A stretch of DNA of 64,000 bases from Pterois miles (GCA_947000775.1 CAMQGK010000038.1:806001-870000); one strand, 5' to 3'; numbered from the stretch's first letter, positions 1-11,551 are shown. The notes: generated from the letters alone by a model not told the origin. Numbers and translations are program-made.

Positions 1-179
1 CTGGTTCTTTAAAAGTTTGATGGCAATGATTTAATTGGCTCACAGACATCCTGGCAAACTCTGGGTGGTTTGCTTAAAGGGTGAACACCTATAGTCAGCT
101 AATTAAGTTCAATGTGATCTCATAGTATCTTGACGCTGAAGGTTCGCACATGGTTAATGTAAAACAGTGGCGATCAGGT
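1..179. other. unassigned non-coding DNA
   Basis: AT-rich single-copy-looking sequence with no open frame, splice-flanked segment or repeat that I can recognise. Confidence 0.5.
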
Positions 180-445
180 TTTGGCAGTAGAGAAACTTGG
201 GTTAGAAAAACCTTCATGGTTTGATTTAAGATAAGGTAAAGGTTAAGTAATGTAAGCTACTGACGTAACGTCATGTGACTCTGGAATGGCGTCACATGAC
301 AGAACATCGTAATGCTGTCAGTAAAAATCACTCAACTTTAAATAAATGCTGGTCTCCTGAGTGTTTGTTTGTCCCATCCACCACCCCTCCCACCTGCCCT
401 TAGAGAACTTTTTCCCCATCTAATGCTGATGCGGATGGGTTTTCG
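180..445 (+). repeat. dispersed 'TTAGGCAAC'-type fish repeat, diverged copy
   Basis: The stretch resembles a repeat family I know from percomorph genomes: a decayed 'gttaggcaacaaaaccact'-like start near 190-220, a block with TGACGT and CATGTG motifs (261-300), and a block near 355-400 containing 'tgtttgtttgtcccatcc' followed by a C-rich segment. Related modules recur in this window near 32,600 and 58,190-58,420, which is direct support that it is repetitive. The family has no protein. Boundaries are approximate and family assignment is from memory. Confidence 0.5.
261..300. promoter_or_regulatory. CRE half-site pair and E-box hairpin
   Basis: TGACGT and ACGTCA face each other with one base between them (261-273), giving a CRE-like near palindrome. 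GTCATGTGAC (270-279) and GTCACATGAC (291-300) form a perfect 10-bp inverted repeat around an 11-base loop, and each arm contains the E-box CATGTG/CACATG. CREB/ATF factors bind TGACGT sites and bHLH factors bind E-boxes; activity here is not shown. The block lies inside a dispersed repeat, so many genomic copies are likely. Confidence 0.4.
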
Positions 446-2554
446 TCTCTGACAGACACTAAAGGGTGCTTTGTGCATTGGTATCAAGACACAGAGACCA
501 GACTGTTAAGTTGGGAGAGAGAGAGACTGAATGAGAAGCAAAAAAAGTCTTCCTGAGTGAAGACTTCCATCACTTGTCCTGAAATCACAAACATTTCATG
601 CCCCTCCAGTTTAATTAAAACCTTGAGCCATTTTGGGTGGGCGACATGTTTTCTGGAATAGCCTGTCAGTCAAAGGCAGGAGAGGGTTTATATGTATATG
701 GTGGAAAGAAAAGGAGCACTCTGTGGGACATGCCAGACAGAAGAGGCATTAGACACAGTGAAACGGCAGGTAGGCGGCTTTTTGATTCCACAATGTGACA
801 TTTTTCTGAGTTAAACGAAAACAAGTTAGAGAACAAGTCTTTCACTGGTTGTTCTCAAAACTTTAAGTGTGTTCTTCACATTTACAATCCACGTTCTGAG
901 ATCAATGAGTATCCATAACCGCACTTGATGGTCAAAGTTGAACCTCTCATGATTTTATCAAACTTAAACAACATTGTGTAGATTGTCTAACACAGCAGCT
1001 GTCACATGTCTGCATTACCAGTCACCTGCTCATTCCTGCATTCAGACAGTTTCTATTCACACTGGCTTTCCCGCTCCCCAGCTTCAGTCAGCCCAGGCAA
1101 ATCTGTTCACCTGGTCCTCATTGCTCACTGCCTGTATATACAGTATACTCCAGCCTCACAGACCTCCTTGCCAGATTGTTTTTTGCCACTCATATAAGCA
1201 CTTTGTTTCAGACTGAATTTCTGTTTCCTGCATATACTGTACGTCACACATACACACTTACCAACCTTCCCAATTTTCATTTTTGTTATCATAGCCTGTT
1301 TCTGGAACTGAACAGTGTGTATAATTCCTACTGTTTCCACCCGGACGACAATAGAGCAACACCAAATGTTGTTTAACAAGAATAGAGCAGTGGTGAAAAT
1401 TAGTTTATTCCAGAGATTCACATGCCAAGTTCACACCAGAGGGGCTAATTATTCAGTTTTCTTTCCTGGGAGTTGAGGGTAAAATCAAAAATTTAACATA
1501 AAAATTATGTTGCAGTGTACTTATTATTTTATTATTATTAGGAAACAAAGTCCCCCACACCCCCACTTTGGTTTTCAAATCCTTGCTTTGTTTAAGCTCT
1601 CAAGGTTGGCAAGTATGCACACATGTGTGAAATGGGGTCAGCCCAGTGTCCTCTCAGCCCTGTTTAGACATGAGGAGTTAGGGTTGGGGTAAGAACATTA
1701 GAGTAAGCCAATCACAGGAAGAGTATAGGGTGGGTCATGAGGTTTCAATGGGCCATTGGAGCAATGACATGGTACTGGAGGAAGAACTGATCTGAGGGAC
1801 CAGAAAGTACAGTAGGACTCAGGGAACATAAACACTCTCCCGTGTGAAGTATTGTTATATTGAGCATACAGTATCATAAATATTATACATATGCATTTCA
1901 TTCTTGTGTGCTTTCGCAAGTATCAGAGACAGAGAGAACACATCAGACAGAGCTTAAAGTGATTGGTTTTAGTCTTGGGCTGAGGTTGGGCTCAAAAATT
2001 GCAAACTTGGGCTGATGCCAGGCTCGGTCTGGAGTTTTTGGCCTGTGCACCTTGATCTAGTTCACCTGAGCCATCCAGGCAATAAAAGCTGGTCCATGTG
2101 CTCGTACTGTCCCTCCCTTCCTACAGTTGGCATCCACTCTTCATCATTGTCTGTGGGTTTTGCACTTTCAACGCCTCCACAGCACACGACACACATCCAT
2201 GCACTGCTTTAATTGCTGACACTTATCTACACAATGCTATTTTCAAGTAAACCTCTTCTGTGAACTCTTTTCCTGAGCCAGTTTGTGACAATAGTCTTTT
2301 TCACTGCAATGTCTGCATATCTAAAAATGTCTCCATCTCCATCTATTGGAGTTTTTGAATCAACAATTCAGATCTCCACCACTGATGTAGAAATGATCAG
2401 AACAGAGTTGAAGAGTGTAGATCTTTTGATGCTGCTGCAGTGTTTATTGTTGTACATCTGCTGCAAATATGGATAATGGTTTTAATATTATTCACTGGAT
2501 TTTATTTTCCATCCTATGTTATACATTCTGTGTATCCTATTTTATCATTTTAAA
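446..2554. other. unassigned non-coding DNA
   Basis: About 2.1 kb without a convincing gene. The small open frames (60-98 codons) overlap on both strands and show no domain or codon pattern. A GA-rich patch lies at about 515-530. No repeat family is recognised. Confidence 0.5.
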
Positions 2555-2690
2555 TCTTCTAAGTGTGTTTTATGTTCATTGTATTTGTAAAGCACTTGTG
2601 CTGTGCTGCATCTCTTGTATGAAAGGTGCAATAAGATATTTCTTTTTTGTCTGCAAAGTATTCCTCTTCTGTGTAGCACTTTGACAAAGG
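2555..2690 (+). repeat. LINE/SINE-like 3' tail fragment
   Basis: The segment has a 'tgtaaagcactt ... tgtatgaaaggtgcaataag' layout, like the 3' ends of fish L2-type retroposons, where a 'gtaaagcactttg' block precedes 'gaaaagtgctatataaataaag'. No coding part remains. This is a weak call from memory of the tail pattern. Confidence 0.35.
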
Positions 2691-2936
2691 ACAGTTAGAT
2701 ATAACTGGAGTGCAACACTGCCAATAAGCTCTGAAAGGTTCCTCCATTTTGGATTTAACACCATCACCAAAGTTGAACTCATCACTATAACCATGCACAG
2801 ACTGACCTTGCCTGCAATTGAATTGCAGCAATTCCTTTGGAATAAACAGATTTTGCTGAATAATTCCTGTACTATAAAATCAATGTCAATCTTATCAGAG
2901 TTAATAACACAACATACTGTTCCAGGGCATGATCTG

Positions 2937-2989
2937 TTTTTTTTTTTTTTTTTTTAGGGGGGCTTTTTTTTTGGGGGGGGGGGGGGGAT
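2937..2989. repeat. low-complexity T/G homopolymer tract
   Basis: A run of about 20 T, then AGGGGGGC, a shorter T run and about 14 G. Such adjoining homopolymers are often unreliable in assemblies. Confidence 0.9.
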
Positions 2990-3100
2990 AGCAGGTCAGC
3001 AGTAGATGTCACATAGAAGTGATGTACATTATCTGAAAGCTGGGAACTTTGAGATGCAGCAATGTGTGTCAGGTTGTTCTAATCATAAAGCAGAAATAAA

Positions 3101-3235
3101 CATCTATCCATCCATCCATCCATCATCTGTGAACACTTATCCTATTCAGGGTCGCGGGGGGTTGGAGCTGATCCCAGCTGACATTGGGTGAAGGCAAGCT
3201 ACACCCTGGACAGGTTGGCAGACTATTACAGGGCT
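3101..3235 (-). repeat. SINE-like retroposon, 3' fragment with GATG tail
   Basis: On the minus strand the fragment runs from a 'ccagggtgtagcttgcc' block through 'gaccctgaataggataag' to a tail of GATG repeats (plus-strand CATC units, 3101-3125). The body block aligns with the copies at 14055-14340 and 26752-27038, which lack this 3' part. The family is common in percomorph genomes. The GATG tail resembles that of the Rex3 copy at 19439-20342, suggesting an RTE-type LINE as mobilising partner. Confidence 0.65.
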
Positions 3236-3630
3236 GATGCATTTTTGGCGACTGGATGGCGAGCTCTTCTGTTCTGGAAACTCCTAAGAAACCCCTTTAA
3301 TGTCAGTCTAGCTAAGAAAGGCATCCATCCTCTGGATGCTCCAGGTCTCTAGTTTGTGGCTGTAAAGTTTCATGACGCTGTGATTATCCTAGAGGTCACC
3401 ACAGGTCATTTTATACAGTCTTGCCAAGTTTCTAAAATGGTCTCACTACAGTAAAATATCTACTTTGGGGACTAACATCAAAACACATGACTACAGTTGG
3501 GCTCATTGGATCCACAAGAGTCTCGGTTTTACAGTGATATATTTTTCCTTCACATATCTTGAGGTCAGATGTCAAGGGTTCCCTTTGGAAATCACCATGA
3601 GAGCTTCTCCTCGCCAAAATTTAGCATAAC
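3236..3630 (+). repeat. dispersed fish repeat sharing its 3' block with the hAT MITE
   Basis: I recognise the segment 'gatgctccaggtctctagtt' through 'gggctcattggatccacaag' as a dispersed repeat of perch-like fishes. Its last ~85 bases (3542-3626: cacatatcttgaggtcag ... ctcgccaaaatttagc) match the interior of the hAT MITE copies at 7176, 10822, 27039 and 37012. The two families therefore share a module or one arose from the other. No open frame of note. Confidence 0.55.
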
Positions 3631-5525
3631 TTCATAGCTGTTTTATTTTTTTTTTCTAAAGGCCTATATTTGGCAGAAACCCAGATGTAACTGATCAATT
3701 AACACTTGAGGCACAAGATTAAAACTTTTTTTTCCCATTTCATTGATGTTTACACGAACTCTTGACCTCTATCCATTTTTCCCAGCAACAGCAGCCTTGA
3801 TCATACACTCCCCACGCACGCCCACAGCTCTTTTCTCCTGGAGCTATGGTGGTAATTGACACAAATGATACAGTCAGCTTCACAATGGAGACAAATAAGC
3901 CAACTAATTAGAGCACAAATCCCACAGAAATATCTGCTGAAGTGATAATTTGTCAAAACACAAAATACTTCTTGTCATTTGCCGTTTTTGGCTCGAAAAC
4001 AACTTTTGCAGCTTTTGTTGTTTAAATGTGTTTTGACTCCCCCCTTATCGCCCGCTGCACCATCTTCAATCACTGAGCAGTTAAAAATACAATTAGGTGG
4101 AGGTGGAGGAATAGGAAGTAGACATTCCTGTGCACAGGGAGATTTTCTTTCAAAACTGATTACCGGTCGTGAGATTTGATTTCTGAAAGCCCGAAACCTC
4201 GGCGCCGGCCTGCAAAATGATTGAGCCTTTGGTATTTATAAACAATATTTTCAGCAACACCAAAAGATTTTATTATGTTGAAAAAAAACTTGTGAATCAC
4301 AGCGTTGAGACAGGCTTTAGAAGCTTTAGTAGTGCTCTGTTTCATATATCTGCGAGAGTTCTAATTTGCTGGATAGATGTGTTTTCTGTTGATGTTCGTA
4401 CAGTATGGGTAATTTAGTCTTCTGAGACAATATTAAAAGAAGCATCATGCTGATTTAGTATGAGAATTGGAAAAAAAAAAAAACCCTCTCTCGAGTTTAG
4501 CCTGTAATGTATTGACAGCATTGCAAGTCTTCCTCTTGAAGAAGGGATTTCTGTTTGATGGATCATTGCTTTCAAAGCAAACAGTGTGATTTTACCATAT
4601 TCTTCTAGTTCTGAAGGCTGTGCAATGTAGTATTCAGAAAGAAAAAAGGACTTGTTGTAATTATTTTCAAATGCTTGGAAGTTATTTCTAAACTGTCTAT
4701 GAGTGTATGAATAACTATAATACAGTAAGTATCCCACAGAGGTCAATTGAACCAGCAGTTTGCTCAGAAGACAACATGGTTGGGGGGGGGGGTCGCAGCA
4801 CCACAGCAAAACAGTGATTCTTTCACTTTAAAAATGAATCTAGTCTTCCTCTTGAGACTGTTTTAATATTTAATGCAAATTTGCAAAATATATATATATA
4901 TATATATATTGACTTTCATATAGTTCCAAAGAAAAAAAAAATCCACAGTGCAGATTGAAGATCCTGCCGAAGCAGATTTGAAATGAAATGCCTTGATGGG
5001 ATGACATCTAGAGAGCGATAGCAACTGTTTAAATCTTTGAATGCCCAAGTTTGAACATCACAGCGCTCTCTTTGCCTTACATATCTGCTGCTTCATCTCC
5101 CCCACAGCCTTTGTCTCGCCATCTACTCTCTGTTCTTCAGTCGATCCGGCTCCGGCCCCGCCCCGCCCCAACCACCACCAGCCGCTTTTTTGTAAAAGAA
5201 GAGAAATCGCTCCCGCCGATATGTCTATATGTGATGAAGACCAGATGATATCGCAATGTTTATCACTGTGGTGGAGCCACACTTAGGGGAAGACAGAGGC
5301 GAATGATATGTATTGTTGCCACAGCAAATTATAGTTAGAAATAATTGTACATCTTTCTTTTTTATTCAGAAATTAATTTAACAAACAAGAAAAGAGGGGA
5401 GGGCGCCTTACTCATTCTATCATTTATTTAGTGGATTTTTCAAAATGCTTTTTTCTTTCCTTTCTTTCTGCTCAGAATGACAGCATGACATTAATTGTAC
5501 TTAACTGGGATAGCAGAGTGAACCA
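3631..5525. other. unassigned non-coding DNA, possibly conserved blocks
   Basis: No repeat family is recognised apart from short homopolymers and an (AT)n tract at 4888-4909. The stretch 3735-4265 has balanced, non-repetitive AT-rich sequence with motifs such as 'tttataaacaat' that would suit a conserved non-coding element, but this cannot be judged from one species. A 131-codon reverse frame at 4414-4809 looks like chance. Confidence 0.4.
4888..4909. repeat. (AT)n microsatellite
   Basis: Eleven uninterrupted AT units. Confidence 0.95.
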
Positions 5526-5544
5526 GTGTGTGTGTGTGTGTGTG
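5526..5544. repeat. (GT)n microsatellite
   Basis: About nine GT units, uninterrupted. Confidence 0.95.
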
Positions 5545-5689
5545 CAGAGGCAGCAATGTGGTTAAAGTCCGAAGATTTCCAAGTGAGGGACAATAAAGTT
5601 CAGCATCAGTCTTTATGCCTGGCCCACTCTGCTCTTAAAGAAGGAGCTTTGCAGGCTCATTGTATGTATCATTCCTTGCACATAAAGCT

Positions 5690-5935
5690 CTTACTCCTCT
5701 TTACAGATAACACCTCTGCTCATTTTTATCTCCTCCTTTCGCCCCGTTTCAACTCCATTCAACCTCTCTTGTCCTACGCCGATCCTTTCTCAAACACTCC
5801 TACTTTGTCTCCTTTCCTCTGATCCCACCTCTCCTCCCATCTCTCATAATCTCCTCTTCTTCATTTCTCTACTTTCTTCTCTCTCTCATCTGTTTTCACT
5901 CTTTCTCTTCTTTTCTCCTCTCCTCGTTATTGTGA
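5690..5935. repeat. polypyrimidine-rich tract
   Basis: About 245 bases almost wholly C and T on the plus strand, without a fixed repeat unit. The 98-codon frame that overlaps it is a by-product of the composition. Confidence 0.75.
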
Positions 5936-7175
5936 TGCCTTGCTGTGCCACATATACGCACTCCTACTTTTTTGCTGATCTTTTTAATCTTCTTAACCCA
6001 TTTGCATATTCACACTGTAATTTTCCTCCCAGGTTGCATTTAAATAATACAAATCCAGTCTATATTTGTCAGCTGTGAGACTCTCCTATATTTATGAATA
6101 TAATTGAACACATTCCAGCCGTCAGAAGATGATGCCAAGGGGGGCGTAAGAACAAGGAGTCACATCTGGAGACCCACTTTTCTCAGCCTCGTTTATTCTC
6201 CTCTGAAACCGGAGCATCACAGCAAGAGCCAGAGTTCGACGCCTCAGCGCTCAGGCCCCCATTCATGTATCTCCTTTCATTTTCTCGTTGTTTTTATGTT
6301 TCTTTGAGTGAGTTTACATTTCCATCACTGACAGAAGTATGCTATCCTTTCTTCCATGGTTTTGTTGATGCCTGACAAGCATCTTCATTTCCACAAGGTT
6401 CATTAATTTGGTTTCAAGGGTGCTTCGACATAGCAGCATCCTCTCCGTTTCTGTTTCCTTCTGCCTCTTCCTCTGCAAGTGGGTCAGATTCATAAACTAA
6501 TGATCCACTTTTAATACTCCATCTGCCGTTATGAATGACAATATTCATCAGTGCGATTAATCAATCAAATAAGTAACTCTTCTCTGATGACACTAGTGAT
6601 ATCATATGCGAGGATGTCGAAATTAAATGTTTTCACACCTCACTTGCATGTGTGTTCTCTCTCTCTGTATGTGTGTTTGTGAAATCTGAGAGGAGGTGGA
6701 GAAAGCATAACCCTCAGAGATTGTGATCTGATATGTATCCTTTGAAGCTGTGTTCTTGTAGTAACTGTGGATAATTGATCCATGCTTTTGATTCCAGCTC
6801 CACGTGAAATCATTTCAGGAGTTGTGTGTGCTTGTGAATGAAATCCACGAAATGTGAGAGAGGACCTATTAGAAACTTTGAAGCCGACATGATGATTTCC
6901 CTCCAAAGAAGCTTTTTGAGATCATAAATTAAATCTCCAGCGTTCTGAATCCTTGGGCTCCTAAAACATCCCCAAAAACTGCACATGTGCCAAAACAAAC
7001 AGATGCACACTTTGAGCAGCCCAGTCTCCTAAAAAATGATGTTCACATATAACTAAATTACATTCTCAATAGCATTTCTAGGGAAATGGATGTTCTCCCA
7101 GAACATGGTTAGTATTGTAAATTAAAACAAAACAAGCAATGCAACAAAACTATTAGGTTATGTTTGGTAAAAAAC
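5936..7175. other. unassigned non-coding DNA with a POU octamer
   Basis: Non-repetitive AT-rich sequence. A perfect octamer ATTTGCAT sits at 6000-6007, and the block 6480-6610 contains several TAAT/ATTA homeodomain-type cores. These features are compatible with a developmental enhancer, but no comparison with other species is available, so this is only a suggestion. Confidence 0.35.
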
Positions 7176-7781
7176 TAGGACTGTCAAAGTTAACACGATA
7201 ACATGTTAACGCAAATTTGTGAAAAGGCTTCTACTTTTGTTAATGCATTAATGCAACCTTTGGTTTTCAGGTTGCAGCGATCTCAGTTTTAATGCTAGAG
7301 TGAAGATACTTGTATCATACGAAACTTAAAAAAACAACCAACTGTGTCATACTAGCTTGCCAAGAAGGAAGCTAAACATATGCTAAAGTTTGGCGAGGAA
7401 AAACTGGCATGACCATTTCCAAAGGGGTCCCTTGAATCCCTCTGACCTCCAGATATGTGAATGAAACTGGGTTCTCTGGCATATCAGCACTCTGACACTG
7501 TTGTTGCCTGTTGAGCTTGTGTAAACCATGCTATGATTTGAACAGATATTTTACTGCTAAATGCAGTAACTGTTAGGGTTTCTGGACAATATTTGTCATT
7601 GTTTTGTGTTGTTAATTGATTTCCAGTAGTAACTATATACAAGCATTTGCATGAAGCAGCATATTTCTCCACTCCCAGGTTGATAAGAGTATTAAATACT
7701 TGACAAATCTCCCTTTAAGGTACATTGAACTGATAAAATCTGTGGGATTATTTTCATTTTTTTAATCGATTGACAGCTCTA
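7176..7781 (-). mobile_element. non-autonomous hAT-type MITE, near full length
   Basis: The element starts TAGGACTGTCAA and ends TTGACAGCTCTA, an imperfect terminal inverted repeat matching the YARNG rule of hAT transposons. It is flanked by GTAAAAAAC on the left and GTAAAAAC on the right, an 8-bp target-site duplication with one extra A. The interior aligns in reverse with the copies at 10822-11543, 27039-27573 and 37012-37626 (blocks 'ccaaaggggtcccttgaa', 'tttctggacaatatttgt'). There is no transposase frame, so a full hAT element elsewhere must have moved it. Family name not assigned. Confidence 0.85.
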
Positions 7782-7789
7782 GTAAAAAC

Positions 7790-9143
7790 ATCATAGTTTG
7801 GCTATGTTTGTTTTGCATTTCCCAAAATATGTCATCAGACATTAAGGAAACATGCTTAACTGAAATAGTGGATTCTCTGACAACAATGCTACAACAAGTA
7901 CCGTATGCTCTTCTTCCACTCTGGTCCAGAACGTCTGTTTTTGTTTTGGCCTGTGTGATCCCATCCATTGCCCAGTGCAACACCAAGCTTCCACCTATGA
8001 AATCAATTGGTACACAAACAAAGCCTTCTGCAGCTATGGAAGCAAGCTAACAAGCTGGATCAACAGATAAAACTAAAAATTAGATTTTACCTGACCTGAA
8101 AAGTCTCCACACATCTCTCTGTGGTCCGTGTGCAGCTGGTTATCGAGGCAGTGGGTGTTTGAGATACACAGCTGGTGAAGGGATTCTGAATACTGCAGCT
8201 GGCCAGAGCTAACCCCTTAACCTAACCTGTGATGCTAACACACACTAACGGCTATCAGTCACATTGGATGAGTGGACTGGCCACTCGGGTCGCGTTGGTG
8301 CTCCTCAGTGGGTGTTCAGGGGCACATGCCCCCTTTGGTTGCTTTTATTAGGACCCGTGCAGCAACCCACACCTTTAAAAACAACTCCTGCCCAGGTAGC
8401 AGCTTGCCTACCCACTGGTCCTCCTTGCTTGGGGACTGCATCCTGGTCCACCACCACCATCTGAACCCTGGCCTCCCAGGGCAGAGAGCTGTGCTCTCCC
8501 CTCTCACCCACCGCTCCAGACATCCTACAAGCCTAACATACAGAAACATTCCTTACATTTACACATTCATTCACTCATCAATAGGCCAGTGCCAAAAGAA
8601 CCAAAACCATGAACACACGCACGTACTGGCCACAGCTCCAGTGTTTTCAATTTGGACTGCACTATTTTAAACACTAGCTGTCAGTGCTACATGTTGCTCC
8701 TTTAAGGTTATTAAAATTCTTCAGTCAAAGAAGTGTTTTCTCTCAAGTGGAGAAACAACAAGATCTGTACATGACCACACAACAGTTCTGGACCACTTGT
8801 GAATTTAGTTTCTCCTAAAGAGAGAGTTATGTCATACAACATGCATGTATAAAAGAAAAAGCTGTGTGAATGTCTCTGAACAACGCCTGTGCATGTTTGT
8901 CGATGTGTAGCCCAGAGAAGCATGTCTCAGCCTTTAGCTCTGACCAAGACAACCTAGCCCTAATCCAAATGAGACAGACAAGGCTCTTCCGCATTAAGGA
9001 CAGTGGTAGCAGACAGATGTAAGATGGTGTCCAGGGTACATGTGACTCTGCAGCAAGGGAAGACAATGCATGAAAGAGGAAACAAGCTCAGATAAACAGT
9101 TAGGTTTGTTTGTCTGACTGAGGTGTATATGTATTTATATAGC
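7790..9143. other. unassigned DNA with a GC-richer block
   Basis: The part 8250-8540 is richer in GC and holds overlapping open frames on both strands (longest 132 codons, 8272-8670). The translations show no recognisable domain, and open frames on opposite strands here suggest composition rather than coding. A decayed exon or retroposon piece cannot be excluded. Confidence 0.35.
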
Positions 9144-9400
9144 TATCTTTGTGAGGAGCAATTTGAGATTTAGACCTTCAGAGTCATTTTTGGAAAGTGA
9201 GGACATTATGTCCGGTCCTCACTTTCGGACACAACCTATTGAACCTGTTTGAGGGCCCAGACATTGTTTCCACGTTCAGGTTAGAATGGGGTTTAGATTA
9301 GCGTAAGGGCTGGGGTCAGACATTTATAGTAGCTGTGATGGTTAAGGTTAGGGTAAGGGGCTAGGGAATGCATTATGTCAATGAGTTCCTCACAAAAATA
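9144..9400 (+). mobile_element. 257-bp inverted-repeat MITE ('gtcctcaca' family)
   Basis: Ends TATCTTTGTGAGGA (9144-9157) and TCCTCACAAAAATA (9387-9400) are inverted repeats matching at 13 of 14 bases. Inside, GAAAGTGAGGAC (9193-9204) and GTCCTCACTTTC (9215-9226) form a perfect 12-bp stem around a 10-base loop. The interior 'ggttaaggttagggtaagg' and 'ggaatgcattatgtcaatg' are typical of a repeat I know from many fish genomes. It encodes nothing. The superfamily is not resolved; no target-site duplication is clear. Confidence 0.75.
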
Positions 9401-10821
9401 CATGGTTATGTGTGTGTGTTTGTGTAGAAGAGAAAAGCAATTCCCCTTTCAGATAATTATTTCACAAAGATACATAAATTATATTGGTTTCAGAACATGC
9501 ACTAACATAATTACATTTTTTTTCACATACGAAATCACACAAATATGTAGGTACATAAACTCAGACAAACAATCATACACGCTGCTGACATGCACACATA
9601 TTGACACACACAAATACATCCACAGCAACACACGCCTACGATGCACACTGATGCAGTAGGCAGACACAGTGGAGTAGCCCCTTGACACTGATCTATAGTC
9701 AGCGATTCATTACTCCCTCTAATGAGTGAGGTGAGATGGCTGCTCTCAGAGCAACTACCCAGCACACCACTGCAATGCTGCAGCAAATTACAAACCTCAC
9801 CAACCCACTGACACACAGACGGAGGCACAAACAACCAAATAATCTCTCTCATTGTGTGCTCCCTTTATACCTAATCTCACCCTCTTTGTTCTCTTTACAG
9901 ATGTAAACTGTTTCAAACCATGCTTGTTGGTGCAGTAATCTCCCTTGATCAATATTGAGAGTGCAGTTAGAGGGCGCTTAAGCTGGCAGTCGTCTTCGAA
10001 GAAGGTGGCCGATGATCCACATCCTCTTCATCCCCCTGTAATCACTCACTGGGGAAATCAACAGATGAATACAGTGAAGGAGAGAAAGTGCACCTCTTCA
10101 TTTAATGAATCTTTAAGTGTTAAGTGATCACATGCAAACACACACTAAGTTAAGACACCGTTTTATAGAAGCATTGACCTCTTTACAGCTCCAGAAACAT
10201 ACCAGCCATACATCAAAACACGGTGTTCATAAAAGATTAAAGGCTGTGTGTTTGTGCAAATAATGGATTCAAATTCAAAGGAATTTATAATTAAATAACC
10301 ATGTGTGTTTATGTTTGTTTCTGGCTCTGGATGTCAATATGCTAAATTCATAAATTCAGGTTGTCATGCTTCTGATTACATGCTACAGTCCCATGTACAA
10401 CAACTGGATGATACATGCCAACCACTGGCAGGAGATGGTGATTGCACAGCGGGAACACTGCACGTGTGCTAATCATGCATAGGTAATTACGTGTAAACTA
10501 GGATTTGGCAGGAAGAAACTGGCAGCTCTATTAACGACCTGTGGGCTCAGCTTTGGATCAGGAATGAGAGCATGTGCACCGCTGACATTTCACAAGATGC
10601 AATGCTGGGACAGCACCAGTCCAAATGTTTTTTATTAGTATTGTTTTACACTGCTAAAGTCGAACGGGCTTACATGTTACAGAATTATATTCTCCTCACT
10701 CCTCACTGTGGAGTGAAAAAAAATGTGTGAAATATTCTTACAGGGTTACTGGGGACATGGTGTAATTTTCAAAACGAATAAAAACACAAATAACCTGCAA
10801 AATCCATATTTGCATCACACC
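9401..10821. other. unassigned non-coding DNA
   Basis: No repeat family recognised. The block 10,400-10,580 is non-repetitive, with motifs such as 'taatcatgcataggtaatta', and could be a conserved element; untested. The short open frames at 9375-9852 lie in CA-rich DNA and look accidental. Confidence 0.4.
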
Positions 10822-11543
10822 TATGGATGTCAAATGATTGAAATATTAAAGTGTGATTAATCACATGATTGTCTATAGTTAATCACAATTAATTGCAAAT
10901 GCATCATACATTTTTTTTTATCTGTTTATAATGTAAATTAAAGGGAGATTTGTCAAGAATTTAATACTCTTAACAACATGGGAGTGGACAAATATGCTGC
11001 TTTATGCAAATGTGTGTATATATTTATTATTGAAAATAAAGTAATAACACAAAATAATCACAAATATTGTCCACAAACCCTCACAGGTACTGCATTTAGC
11101 ATAATAAAATATGCACAAATCATAACGTGGCAAACTGCAGTCCAACATGCAACAACAGCTGTCAGTGTGCTGACTTGACTTAATGACTTGCCCCAAACTG
11201 CATGTGATGATCATAAAGTGGGCATGTCTGTAAAGGGGAGACTTGTGGGTATCCAAAGAACCCATTTTCATTCATATATCCTGAGGTCACCGGTCAAGGG
11301 ACCCCTTTGAAAATGGCCAGACCACATGGAGTGTTGTGTGGCCTTTAACCTGACATGACATGGTTGATACCAATGGATTCATTTTTTTCTAGTTTCATTT
11401 GATGCCAGTATCTTCACTCTAGCTTTTAAACAGAGCCCACTAAAACTTACAAATTGTAAGTTGCATTTATTTGTTGAAGAAATTAGTGGCATTAAAACAA
11501 ATTAGCTTAACATATTATTATTGCATTATCTCTGACAGCCCTA
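10822..11543 (+). mobile_element. non-autonomous hAT-type MITE, full length with TSD
   Basis: The element starts TATGGATGTCAA and ends TGACAGCCCTA. It is flanked by ATCACACC (10814-10821) and ATCACTCC (11544-11551), a target-site duplication matching at 7 of 8 bases; eight bases is the hAT length. The interior carries the family blocks 'aaagggagatttgtcaag', 'tgcatttagcataataaa', 'aaagtgggcatgtctgt' and 'caagggacccctttgaaa'. At 722 bp it is the most complete of the four copies here. No coding capacity. Confidence 0.9.
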
Positions 11544-11551
11544 ATCACTCC

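Noticed and set aside
4414..4809. 131-codon reverse open frame
   Set aside because: Runs through homopolymers (A and G runs); no family resemblance.
8272..8670. 132-codon open frame in a GC-richer block
   Set aside because: Several overlapping frames on both strands and no recognisable domain.
9330..9366. Interstitial telomere repeat (TTAGGG-like words)
   Set aside because: Irregular 'ggttaaggttagggtaagg' is part of the MITE consensus, not tandem hexamers.
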